NCBI RefSeq assembly: GCF_033807575.1 | Contig: NC_084721.1 | Span: forward strand, 2,790,001 to 2,854,000 | Direction: 5' to 3' | DNA length: 64,000 bases | DNA from: Cydia pomonella | Lineage: Eukaryota > Arthropoda > Insecta > Lepidoptera > Tortricidae | Shown: piece by piece, positions 53,222-62,566 of the stretch | Layout: every line of letters begins with the position of its first letter | Position numbering within the stretch: position 1 is the first letter of the stretch | The notes under the pieces: generated by a model | The model's database searches: none | The model's input: the letters and a program-made list of their open reading frames with translations, nothing else | Told to the model about the DNA's origin: nothing | Position numbers and translations under genes: made by a program

Positions 53222-53640
53222 TTTTTTATACCATGACGGTGGCAAACAAGCATACGGCCCACCTGATGGTAAGCAGTCACCGTGGACGCCTGCAACTCCC
53301 GAGGTGTTACATGCGCGTTGCCGACCCTTTAAAAATCTGTACACTCCTTTTTTGAATAACCTCATACTATAGACCCTCGGGAAAACCTCGGCAGGTAGCT
53401 CATTCCACAGCCGGAGCGTCCGAGGAAGTCCCTGTTAAACTGCACAGTGCGCGACCATTTAGGTTCTAGGGTGTGAGGATGAACGGCCCGCCGACTGCGG
53501 GCGGTACAGTGATAGAAAGTAGCCGTGGGCTGATCTAACAATTCTTCAGAGCACAGCCCATTGTACAAGCGGTAGAACACACAAAAGGAGGCAAAGTCTC
53601 CTCGATTCGATTCGTACAGCACGCAGTTATGTTGTTAAAT
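53222..53640 (-). mobile_element. LINE 3' end with ORF2 C-terminus, minus strand
   Basis: The minus frame from 53622 reads RGDFASFCVFYRLYNGLCSE, ELLDQPTATFYHCTARSRRA and VQFNRDFLGRS, the conserved C-terminal block (FYRLYNGxCSEEL ... FHxRTAR ... FLxRxxxLWNxLP) of lepidopteran LINEs. A frameshift separates it from the terminal region. The 3' UTR (GGTAAGCAGTCACCG, GTTTGCCACCGTCATGG) and A-run follow. Same family as 16265 and 45680. Confidence 0.85.
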
Positions 53641-54149
53641 TACCTATAACTAGACATAAAGGTGATATGTTTTAATTTAGCTTCAAGTAGGCATAACTGC
53701 CAGGAAAGTAACACAAAAAATGGTCGAATGGTGCTGTAAAAACGTAAAAATATTTCTACAAAAGTACAAAGTTTTCCTTTGGTTTTCGTGGAAATTTTAA
53801 TCATAAGATGCGAAAAGAGAATTTCTTAATTTGCAAACTTTTGCAATAATCTAAGAATCTCCTTTTTATTTGTATGTTGTAGTTAGAAGGAGATTTTTCT
53901 GGTTGTATTTTTTGAATTTGTTCCATAGCTGTTGTTGTAAGTCATACATTCGAATGGCAAATACAGCAGCGTCAGGGGGGCGAAACTGATCCTTTCGGGC
54001 ATTCTCGGCTCAGTTCGGCTCAGCATTAGTCCAAGCAATTATTAGGATTGGCGTCCCTTTGCGTGTACTACTACAAATAAGTTAATGACTTGAATTTTGA
54101 CAACCTAAATAGCCGAAACGAATAGTAGGTACCATTCATAGAAATCAGA
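53641..54149. other. No gene seen
   Basis: AT-rich, nothing recognised. Confidence 0.4.
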
Positions 54150-54520
54150 AATCAGAAATATCAGAAATATTTATTGTGCAAACTGTGTAGGTACAAGAAT
54201 ATGACTTAGGTACATTTTTTGATGAGTATCAACAGTTTTACCCTTCTCGGGTATACAATTATTTTTAACTTAAACTAGGTTTTAATATTTTATCTTAAAC
54301 TATATTTTAATATACATTTAGGTTTACATAGTTATAAAATTCTTTTAAATTATAGAAAACTTTGTCAATTAAAAAGTTTTTTAAGCATCTTTTAAAAGTA
54401 TTTCCTTCGAGGCTTTTTATTTCGTTTGGCAGATGGTTGAAGACATAAGAAAGGGACAACACGATTCGTCCCTGAATCGCTGTCAAACTTCAGTTTTGTG
54501 GGAAGTTCCTTTTCTGTACG
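54150..54520 (-). mobile_element. LINE C-terminus, minus strand
   Basis: The minus frame reads RIVLSLSYVFNHLPNEIKSL then EGNTFKRCLKNFLIDKVF, the terminal RT-associated block (FNxLPxEIK). The 3' UTR carries TTGCACAATAAATATTTCTG and repeated TTTCTGAT words at 54140-54170. No catalytic motif. Confidence 0.78.
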
Positions 54521-54579
54521 GTAGTATTGTTACTTATTCTGTGGCAGCAATGGATCGTACGTATAAGTTGTATTAAAGG

Positions 54580-54866
54580 CATAGATGGTAGGATCCTATA
54601 TAATATGTGCTATACGCGTGCGCCCGTGAGGGACAGCACATACGCAATGCAAAATTAAAATCACGTTTTAACATTTCTGACAACATACCAAAATCAACCT
54701 ACGTAATTTGGTCGGGTTATTTGTTACCAACCATAAATGACAAGGACAAACAATAATAAAGCTTTCTCTGCTTCTCCTACAGAAAGATTCATAAGACTAT
54801 CCCGTTCTATCAGTTCCCCCCACCACTCATGCCCAATCCATACTTAATACTAGATTCATGATTAAA
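54580..54866 (-). mobile_element. Dispersed repeat (ATGAATCTAGTATT family), minus copy
   Basis: Inverse complement of 45170-45508 with a deletion of about 50 bp. Joined to a CCGGGCC-type MITE at the same border as in the 45-kb copy. Confidence 0.75.
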
Positions 54867-55295
54867 GAATTACCCACGTTAGACCCCAACCGAGACTTCT
54901 GACTCTTCCATTTTATAGAAAACATCACATAGAGATGGATAGTGAGTAAATACCTAGTAAATAAGTATAAATAGTAGTAAATACTCAGTCTTTACTCAAT
55001 TTAGCAGTACTTACTCGTTTATACCCAATTGGGTATAAACTATTTAGAGTGCTGAAAGGGGCATATAAATTTGAAATATATGTAGGTGTATTATTTAAGC
55101 CGCTACTGGATTACGTACTCAAAATAGTAAGAAATATTTTTTTAAGGGGGTAGCTAATACTGAGTAAATACTGAGTATTTACTCACCCCTACCCATCTCT
55201 AGAATCACGTGATCACCGATTCCCCGTCATAGAAAACGATGTGTCGGATGCCTCGGCCCGGACCCGGACCGTTTTAGCGTGAGTCATCCTTTGTG
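54867..55295. mobile_element. GC-rich palindromic MITE, copy 3, split by a TA-MITE
   Basis: The right part AATCACGTGATCACCGATTC, TGTCGGATGCCTCGGCCCGG, ACCCGGACCG and GTGAGTCATCCT matches 45010-45165 inverted. The left part is decayed. Interrupted at 54932-55199. Confidence 0.7.
54932..55199. mobile_element. TIR element (GAGATGGATAG ends), TA target, nested
   Basis: Left GAGATGGATAGTGAGTAAAT, right ATTTACTCACCCCTACCCAT then CTC, flanked by TA at 54930-54931 and 55200-55201. The centre repeats GAGTAAATACT words. Non-coding. Confidence 0.82.
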
Positions 55296-55319
55296 AAGCA
55301 ACGACATTAATATTTATCA

Positions 55320-55440
55320 GATTGGCGGATAGGTACCTATAGGGACCGTGCGCATTGCAGGGTCTGCCATCTTGTGGCCTAAATCGGAAACATAAACATG
55401 TACATTGACACTTCACGCCCAGAGACATGTCAGTCGCTTC
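55320..55440. repeat. Dispersed repeat (GGTCTGCCATCTTGTGGCCT)
   Basis: Shares GCCATCTTGTGG..CTA.AT.GGAAGC..A and ACACTTCACGCC-like words with 56535-56605. Family unknown. Confidence 0.5.
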
Positions 55441-55650
55441 GCTTGACAGACAGATGAAGTGTGCGAAAGAGAAGCCATGACGTATATGAACAAGCCATAA
55501 GTGCGAAAGAGGCAGACTACATATGAGAAAACGTAACCAATTTTGAGTTCGAAGGCGGCCGAGGCGGCCAAAATCATATTGCCGTATTTTTTAACGTGAA
55601 AAATATAAGAGAATCAAAAAGAAAAATATATATTAAGTAAATTAGGGACG

Positions 55651-55721
55651 ATGGTGTCATGTTGTGTGCCGGGTTGTAGTGTTTCAGTGCCAAAAAACCC
55701 AAGAAAATACTCATTTCACAG
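55651..55721 (+). CDS. First coding exon of a THAP zinc-finger protein (partial)
   Basis: From ATG 55651 the frame reads MVSCCVPGCSVSVPKNPRKY then SFH and a split Arg codon, ending at CAG|GTAATT (GT at 55722-55723), a good splice donor in phase 2. The C-x3-C pattern (CVPGC) and FHR at about 20 residues fit the start of the THAP C2CH zinc-binding domain, whose next residues normally continue FP... . THAP proteins bind DNA; some are transposase relatives, others host regulators. The expected second exon (conserved Trp, second Cys and His) was not found in the following 6.8 kb by eye. It may be the 5' end of a host gene, a THAP-bearing transposon, or a dead exon. Confidence 0.55.
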
Positions 55722-56639
55722 GTAATTATGATATTCCTAGCGAACTTTTCGTAACGATATTTTATCAAATTAACAGCATAAAAAGAGTAAAAAAGCAATT
55801 TATACAGTTCATTATAAGTTTTTCTTCAATTGTGTGTTAATATTTCATCATATTAGTCAATAATTTAGAATATTTTGTGTAAAAACCTAAACTGTTACTT
55901 TACGCTAGGGCTTGACAAAATGTTCATATGACTGTATCGATAACTTGTCGGTATATTAGTAGGTATGGAATTAGTTGTTCACAAGATATCAAAAGAGATA
56001 TTACCTTTATAACCGACTTAAAATAATAACGATTGTTATAATACCTTTTTTGAAGGTGCACATGTTTAGCGATAAATTTAAACTTCACTTTCCAACACAG
56101 TACTTACATTTTAACCACTTTTCCACGGCTTTGCCGCCAACACAAGGAATCACAAGACAGCGTATACTTGTACACAGCGTATACACACCCAACCCAACTT
56201 GTCAGCAGGAAAAGGTGCGAAATTCAAATTTTCTTTGGTAAGTCAACTCTTTGCGAACACATTTTCAAACAAGTTCAACTTTATCATTTTCAACTTTTTC
56301 AAACACATTTGAAAAAGTAGTCGATAAAGCAGTTAAACATCAATAGATTATTAATATGTTGTAACATGACATCACTATTTTTGTTTGCACATAGACAATT
56401 TACGCACACACTTGCATTTCATTTTTGGCCACACTTTCGAAGTTTGACAGTCGTTCTATACTATCCTATTTCTATGTTCACGCCAAAGCAAGTGCTGCCA
56501 TCTACCGTTCTCTGGTTTTTCTTGTGCATAGTAGGTTCGGCCATCTTGTGGGCTACATTGGAAGCAAACTTCACATTTACACCTCACACCAAAAATCTAA
56601 CGTCTCCTGTGCTGCCCCCTACAGTTTATGCACGCTCCT
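55722..56639. other. Presumed intron or spacer; dispersed repeat at 56420-56605
   Basis: No THAP second exon recognised. 56420-56605 holds GTGCTGCCATCTACCGTTCT and GCCATCTTGTGGGCTACATT, a dispersed repeat. Overlapping ~94-codon frames there lack motifs. Confidence 0.4.
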
Positions 56640-56881
56640 CTGGGGCGTAGCTACCGCCGTATCTGCCGTATCACAATATAAATTCCTAAGAATATACCAC
56701 GCGTAGTTTTAAGTGAAATTGTATATTGTGAGATAAATAAATCATATCATATCATATCATATACGGGGCCCTCGGGCCACGGGGGCCCCCAACGTGCGTT
56801 TTTATGAGAAATTTTTACCCTTCCTAAGGGCCCCCAAACAAATGTGTATACGGGGCCCTGCCAAGGCACGCTACGCCACTG
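56640..56881. mobile_element. hAT-like element with perfect 8-bp TSD
   Basis: The right end GCTACGCCACTG and left end CTGGGGCGTAGC are imperfect inverted repeats. ACGCTCCT flanks both sides (56632-56639 and 56882-56889). A retroelement-like tail with (ATCAT)n (about 56725-56762) lies inside. GC-rich GGGGCCC words at 56764-56865. Confidence 0.82.
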
Positions 56882-56889
56882 ACGCTCCT

Positions 56890-57208
56890 TATGGGCAAAT
56901 CATTATCTTCTAAAAGAAAGGCGTGCTACATTTGGCAAGCGTTCTTGAATAATGCCATAAATCATTAAGTGACACTTCTTGAGTTTTACCTAGGTAAAGA
57001 ATACAGACTAACTACACGAGCATTGATAAAGCCTTTACTTTCCCATCGGCTCAGCTACCTACAACCTACAGCTAGGAAGTGTTCGACGCCATTTGCAATC
57101 CACGCACGTCTCGCTTCCGGCACGCTAGCATCCAAATTATCCCTAAGCTATACTTGTGTAGCTTACATAATAACAGCTAGAGCAGTCGAGTTACATACCG
57201 TAGTCTAA
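56890..57208. other. No gene seen
   Basis: A 79-codon frame at 56969 has no motif. Confidence 0.35.
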
Positions 57209-57301
57209 AGGGGCACACACATTACCAGTTCATCGGACGGTAAATTTGCGAATTACTGACAGGCCGATATCGTCCGGCAAAATGGTAATCAGTGGACCCC
57301 T
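57209..57301. mobile_element. 93-bp MITE with TAA target duplication (twin, left)
   Basis: AGGGGCACACACATTACCAG and CATCGGAC are mirrored by GTCCGGC and ATGGTAATCAGTGGACCCCT. TAA at 57206-57208 and 57302-57304. PIF/Harbinger-like. Confidence 0.82.
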
Positions 57302-57304
57302 TAA

Positions 57305-57402
57305 AGGCAGGATTCCATCAGTGTGTGACACTGTGCGGCACGAGCAATTTTGTACTGAAATGCTTGTGCTGCACAGTGCCGCACACTGGTGGAATTCCAC
57401 CT
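57305..57402. mobile_element. 98-bp MITE with TAA target duplication (twin, right)
   Basis: AGGCAGGATTCCATCAGTGT is mirrored by ACACTGGTGGAATTCCACCT. TAA at 57302-57304 (shared with the left twin) and 57403-57405. Inner stem ACACTGTGCGGCACGAGCA / TGCTGCACAGTGCCGCACAC. Confidence 0.82.
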
Positions 57403-57599
57403 TAAGAGATCGCCAAACCGTAAAATCCCCATTACATACCCTTGCCAGAATATCAGCCGGCATCCCAGCAACAATACAATGGAACTTTTGATGATATATC
57501 GTTAGGAAGAAGAATCGGTGATGGTATACATACTTGAACTTTCGTGATGTTCCTAACAAACATTTCGTACTATTTGATATCGTAAGTTAAAACCACATT

Positions 57600-57780
57600 T
57601 AACGCAAATAAAGAACTTTATTTATTTATTTATTTAACTGGGAGAAATTACAGCCTTGGGTGAGACTTAAACTCACGGCCTCTGGATCGATATTCCAGCG
57701 CTCTGCCAACTGAGCCACCAAGACCTCATCCATATCCAGCAAATTTTCCCACCATATGGGTCTAGTCTAGCGAACCCTAG
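57600..57780 (-). mobile_element. tRNA-like SINE of a third family, minus strand
   Basis: Minus strand: GGTCTTGGTGGCTCAGTTGG then CAGAGCGCTGGAATATCGAT and GAGTTTAAGTCTCACCC, resembling an A box and B box. The tail on the + strand is the AAATAAAG / (TTTA)n stretch at 57606-57640. Confidence 0.7.
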
Positions 57781-57879
57781 CGATATCTACCGTAAGAACG
57801 TTACACTTCTTAATAGCATCGTTGGGAAACGTTTCTGCTTCTTAAAAATTAATTTATTTGATATCTGTCAATTAACTCA

Positions 57880-58360
57880 TGTCACAAAGTAAATAGCGGC
57901 GGCGCGCGCCGGAGCAGAGAGTTCGCTCAGTACAAAGTGCCATTTTCGCCGCACGCACACAGAAGTGACATTTACGCACACAGACGTTACATTTACAGGC
58001 ATTCTCGGGGACTCTCGGGCAGAGCTTCGTCGGGCTGTGCGCGCGTTGCTCACTTGACGTCCCCGCCGCTACGTAGGTAACTACTGTCATGTACGTCAAA
58101 ATGCAGTCTCTAACGGGCGAACTAGATCGGTCAATGTGGATCTGGCGGCAAGATGGAGGAAGCGTGAATTCTTGAAGTGTAGCCACTTGCACGAACTTTG
58201 TCGCGATAAAATTTCTTTGATGTGTGGCAAGAAACCGACAGGACCCCGAACACAGTTCGAGTTCGCCCAAATGATTCGCGCCACAGCGAACTGCGTGGCT
58301 ATACGTGTCGCGACAGGTCGAACATTCGCCGAATCCCGATAATGTGGCCGCAGCATTAGG
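57880..58360. promoter_or_regulatory. GC-rich island of unknown function
   Basis: CpG-dense (GCGGCGGCGCGCGCCGG at 57896-57912; GCGCGCGTTGC at 58039), unlike its AT-rich surroundings, and without inverted ends. GCGGCAAGATGGAGG at 58145-58159 resembles a YY1-type core. Frames on both strands (up to 132 codons) have no family motif and probably reflect base composition. Could be a promoter/first exon or an unidentified repeat. Confidence 0.35.
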
Positions 58361-59458
58361 AATGTAAACATGATAAGATGTATGTATAAGCGAATCGATG
58401 TATGTAAACTCATCTTACCTACTTTTTAAAATTCGAAATTAATACAATAGCAAGCCTAGTGAGTCGGGCAAGTTTAGGTATGTATTTTCAAGAACGGCGG
58501 GAACGGACCTTCTGTTTATTTTTTATTTTGTGCTCATGTCTAATGCACTGCACATTGTCGCGCACAGCAATTAGAGCAACAATAGAACGCTCTTTTTTCT
58601 AACTAAGCTGTGCGATAAGTTAACTTGTATCATGCGTTCTCCTGACTCAGCCGAGTAAGGATTTTAAAGACGGTCTTTATTAAGTCCTTTTTCCTGATAT
58701 AAGATATAATATATAATAAGATGATATTTCAAACCAGCTTCTACTCGCAATTTCGCCTTCGTGGGATAGGGCTTGTACATAAATAACGCGAGATTCGATA
58801 AGGGGGGACCAGGGACCGGGAGGCCACGAAAAAATCACGACGTATTTTTCTGCAGTGAACGAAACTACGAAAAAATATCTACCACATGATTAGATATTTT
58901 TTCTCGGTTTAAAGTAGTTTAAACAAATTTTTACTTCGAACAAAATAGCGAGTTTATTTTACGACATGTTGGAGTGTGTATAATAAATATATCATCAAAT
59001 TCATAACGAAAATAGAAAAAAAAAACAAGATTTACTATGTACAATACTAGTTATCTTAAAATTAGGACAAATGAAAAAAAAATCAAAGAAATACACGTGT
59101 TATGTGGGGGACGGTGTGGTAGCTGGGGGGCCAAATGGGAGGCGGGGGTCAAAAAGTAACCGAAAAAACCTCGCGTGATTTGTGCACAAGCCTATACGTG
59201 AGACGCACGTTTCCCTTAAAATTATTAACCCTTTACCAGTAAATATAAAAGCAAATGAAACAAAGCGAAAAGCACAATTCACAGCATAAGTCCCCCAATT
59301 GCCTTTAAAAGGCAAATATTGGCAAAGCACTCACTGCGCTCGGCTGAATATTTACATAGACAAGGGGGCCTATTCGAACTTTCATAATCTTTAAAAAATA
59401 TTTTCTAATATCGTATTTTAACACACTTTTGTTAACATAAAAAGCCTGCAGCGGTATC
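58361..59458. other. 1.1 kb without recognised gene
   Basis: Purine-rich tracts and AT-rich DNA. Frames at 59100-59330 lack motifs. Confidence 0.4.
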
Positions 59459-59561
59459 ATGGTCGCATTTTTATCACTTTTCATGTCATGCGTCACTTTC
59501 GCACTTACATACTTGTTAGAACGTGACAGGCATAATGACAGATGATAAAACACCGACCATC
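59459..59561. mobile_element. Hairpin MITE (ATGGTCGC..TTTTTATCAC family), copy 2
   Basis: ATGGTCGCATTTTTATCACT with CATGTCATGCGTCACTTTC is mirrored by GTGACAGGCATAATGACAGA and GATAAAACACCGACCAT. Same family as 8342-8437. Confidence 0.7.
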
Positions 59562-59562
59562 T

Positions 59563-59720
59563 TAGCCCTACTGGTGTCCGTTGGCGCGTTGGATGACATT
59601 CGAATCGCGGGACACTTCCGGATGAGACTAACCCAGGACCGGGATAAGTGGCGTACACGAATAGAGGCATATGCTCAGCAATGGGCGAGTGGAGGCTAAA
59701 ATGATGATGATGATGAAAAA
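59563..59720 (+). mobile_element. RTE-type LINE C-terminal fragment with (ATG)n tail
   Basis: The frame reads DDIRIAGHFRMRLTQDRDKW then RTRIEAYAQQWASGG-stop, the end of an RTE-like ORF2 (DDI..AG..W...AQDR..W). ATGATGATGATG directly follows the stop as the 3' tail. Confidence 0.82.
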
Positions 59721-60796
59721 TATTAATATTTTCCGGTATATTTGTCTACTTAAGCCATCATTGTCTTTGTAGGATACGACCTTGATATTGCTCGGAGTAC
59801 GCTCTCACTTACGGAACGTACGAAGCGAAACATTTTCGTTTTACGGTTTTAGCTTAGGCAAAGAATATAAAATAAAGAATAATCTCGTATGGTCAGCAAT
59901 GTTTCTCTACAGGTAATTTATTGACCGATTTTCGTGAAATTTTGTGACCAGTTTCGGTAATGTAGACGACGGATCTACCAACCTTTGTGCTCTGTTGCCG
60001 CTGTCAGCGTGCGTCTTTTATTTATTATGTTCAAAGATATTTATTCTTGCTGTAAAATGTACATTTTGGACATTATAAACGTAAAGCCCGACCAGAAATA
60101 TATGATCATTGTCAAGAGGGCGCTTTTTTTCTCATATATATGGTGACAGTTATGTTTATATGTCACTTTATCCACACGTCATTTTGTTCATATTTCCCCT
60201 ACATTTAGTCAACAGTACAGGCTTGTATCAAAAATGAAGATTTTATTCAAAAAAATTTTTATAATAAATTGATACTCTGATTTTTTTAAATATTACAAAG
60301 TATGCCCCCCCCCCCCCATTCACAAATAACTTTAAATCGCAAACTAAGTACGCAATTTTTCAAATGAAACCCATAATGAGGTCACGTCTTCTAGATAAAT
60401 AGAAAATCCTTGGAAATCGACGGGAAAACTGCTGTTATATAAAACCAGCCAATAAATAACTCTATATGCTTGCACCATAGAGTTGCTTTTCCCTTATCAT
60501 AGTTTATAAAGATACTTCTTTTTCAAAGTGAAACAGGAGTCAAAGAGCGATTTTAGATTTGAGACATTTGGGCTGTAATTTTAAAGACGTATCGCAATAT
60601 TCCTATTGATCGAAATCAAACTTTACTTTAAAGGAACAAGGTTTATTTTAGCATTATGGTATTGGTTTAAGGCAAGCTTGTCAAAATGGTATATTACAGG
60701 ATTTAAATAAATATTTGTTTACGCGGTTCTGCAAATGGTTATTTTACGTGATTTTAACTTTATTGCTTTTTAATATCAGCTTATTTAGCCTTTTTA
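59721..60796. other. 1.1 kb without recognised gene; poly(C) run at 60305
   Basis: AT-rich. Thirteen C in a row at 60305-60317. No ORF of note. Confidence 0.4.
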
Positions 60797-61098
60797 GGGT
60801 TCCGTAGTCAACTAGGAACCCTTATAGTTTCGCCATGTCCGTCTGTCTGTCTGTCTGTCTGTCCGAGGCTTTGCTCCGTGGTCGTTAGTGCTAGAAAGCT
60901 GAAATTCGGCATGGATGTATAAATCAATAAAGCCGACAAAGTCGTACAATAAAATCTAAAAATTTATTTAAAGGTACTGTTTCACCCCTTAGTTAACAAT
61001 TTACTATACTTTAAGCTCCAGTTTAGCTTATTGTGACGGAAGAGTAACTACGGAATCCTACACTGAGCGTGGCCCGACATGCTCTTAGCCGGTTTTTT
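60797..61098 (-). mobile_element. Dispersed repeat (AGGGTTCCGTAG / CCGGCTAAGAGCATG ends)
   Basis: Contains AGGGTTCCGTAGTCAACTAG, (GTCT)n at about 60840-60862, GTGCTAGAAAGCTGAAATTC and GGCCCGACATGCTCTTAGCC. A second copy starts at the right edge of the window (63981, CGGCCAAGAGCATGTTGA). Non-coding; class not assigned. Confidence 0.65.
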
Positions 61099-61107
61099 TT
61101 TTAAGGT

Positions 61108-61260
61108 ATCGCTGGAGCGACATGGTGGAGGCAGTTCTGCGCGAACTGCGAGTCAACAATTGGCGAGAGGTCGCACAGGACCGAGAAAAGTGGCGCTGTC
61201 TTGTGTCGGAAGCCAAGTCTCATTTTGGGTCGCTGCATGAGCCAACGGAGTAAGTAGTTA
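61108..61260 (+). mobile_element. RTE-type LINE C-terminal fragment
   Basis: The frame reads RYRWSDMVEAVLRELRVNNW, REVAQDREKWRCLVSEAKSH and FGSLHEPTE-stop. The same end occurs at 38583-38690. Confidence 0.85.
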
Positions 61261-61275
61261 TAGGAGTCCTGAAAC

Positions 61276-61416
61276 CAGAGATCAGAAACCGGTATTTTTT
61301 CGTTCTTTGTTTCAAATTGGACAATCTAATAATATTAAGTTGTTATCTAAAAACACAACTGAGTCCTACATTTGGAGTATAAAATAAACCGAAATATATG
61401 GTTATTTCGATCTCTG
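61276..61416. mobile_element. hAT-like MITE, second copy of the 36386 family
   Basis: CAGAGATCAGAAACCGGTAT to GTTATTTCGATCTCTG, the inverse orientation of 36386-36588. The interior GAGTCCTACATTTGGAGTAT is conserved. Flanks CCTGAAAC / CCTGAGAA are an imperfect 8-bp repeat. Confidence 0.8.
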
Positions 61417-62499
61417 CCTGAGAAAAATAGTAGACTGCGCCTTAACTGATTATACAGATTAGGGCTCCCAAAAATTTATGTAGTAATTCTGTAGAGCGGT
61501 CACCACGATACAGGCCTAGCCTAGTGTGGGACCACTGAGCTAGTTATGTAATTTTATCTTCTTTCTTTTAATAAACGATTTTTTTTAGGGCCTGTAATTA
61601 AGAACAAATATAATATTATTAAATTAATCTAATCCTTTTACAAAATCATAAAAACTACGTAACTAACTAATATGTTAGTTCATCACATGGGACGGTACGC
61701 TTCTTTATATTGGAGTCGTATATGAAAATAACCGCGGCCGGCAAAACGTCCCACTTTGTCGCTTGCCATAGCTATTTAAATTGCGCAATTAGCACATATC
61801 CACGGAGAGTTTAGCTTTTTTGTGTATGTACATAACACATTCATCAATTAGGTTTAAGGCTTTTATGGCCTAAATACATGAAATCTGAAATTATGAAGCT
61901 ATTCATAATAGCTTCAAATCCATATTTATTGCATAAAATCAACATCTGAAAAATGTGACAGAGCACGTTCATCCACTCACGTCTTCACATGTTTTTATGT
62001 TGATTTCATGTCACTATATGATGTAACTGTAAATGTTGCATTTATTTATGAAATTATGAAAGAGCCATAGGGGCCTACTTGCAGAATACATGTTTGAATT
62101 TTAAATTTTATTCACAACTTTTCTTCCTGATACCACCATAACAAAATGCTGATAGGTATATTAATAATAGTTATGTATGACCAACCAACTTACAGAATTA
62201 AGAGCATTTAATTCCATTAAATGTACATGAGGTAAATAACAATTTAATTGATAAAATAGTAATAAGTATTAATGCACGTGCTATAAGAAATCCAAGACTG
62301 AAAATGACTTATGTCAATGTGAATAAACATGCCACTATAGAACTTACAAGTAATATACTTACTATTGCAATTGCGTAATTCCCAGTGGAATAAAAGGAAT
62401 TTAGATCACTACTGCCATGAACGTTACTAAAGATTAATCCTAACAACCTACTGAGTCAATTAGCTATATGGTATACTAATTAGCTTCCAACTTACAGTT
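61417..62499. other. 1.1 kb upstream of the receptor-like gene; scraps of repeats
   Basis: 61505-61580 (CAGGCCTAGCCTAGTGTGGG ... AATAAACGATT) is a retroelement-tail scrap. 61731-61772 is a half copy of the 44765 MITE. 61780-62499 is AT-rich, not visibly repetitive, and may hold the promoter of the gene at 62567. Confidence 0.4.
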
Positions 62500-62505
62500 T
62501 ATAAA
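62500..62505 (+). promoter_or_regulatory. TATA-like box upstream of the receptor-like gene
   Basis: TATAAA 62 bp before the ATG. The preceding CTTACAG (62491-62497) could instead be a splice acceptor, making 62498-62566 part of a second exon. The two readings cannot be separated here. Confidence 0.35.
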
Positions 62506-62566
62506 GAAGTTTCCTGTCATTTTGTTGTTGAATTACGTTGAAACTGGTTGTGTTAGCGGAACAAAT

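Noticed and set aside
57872..58413. Frames of 132 and 105 codons on the minus strand of the GC-rich island
   Set aside because: They overlap each other and a + frame; composition explains their length, and no domain or codon pattern stands out.
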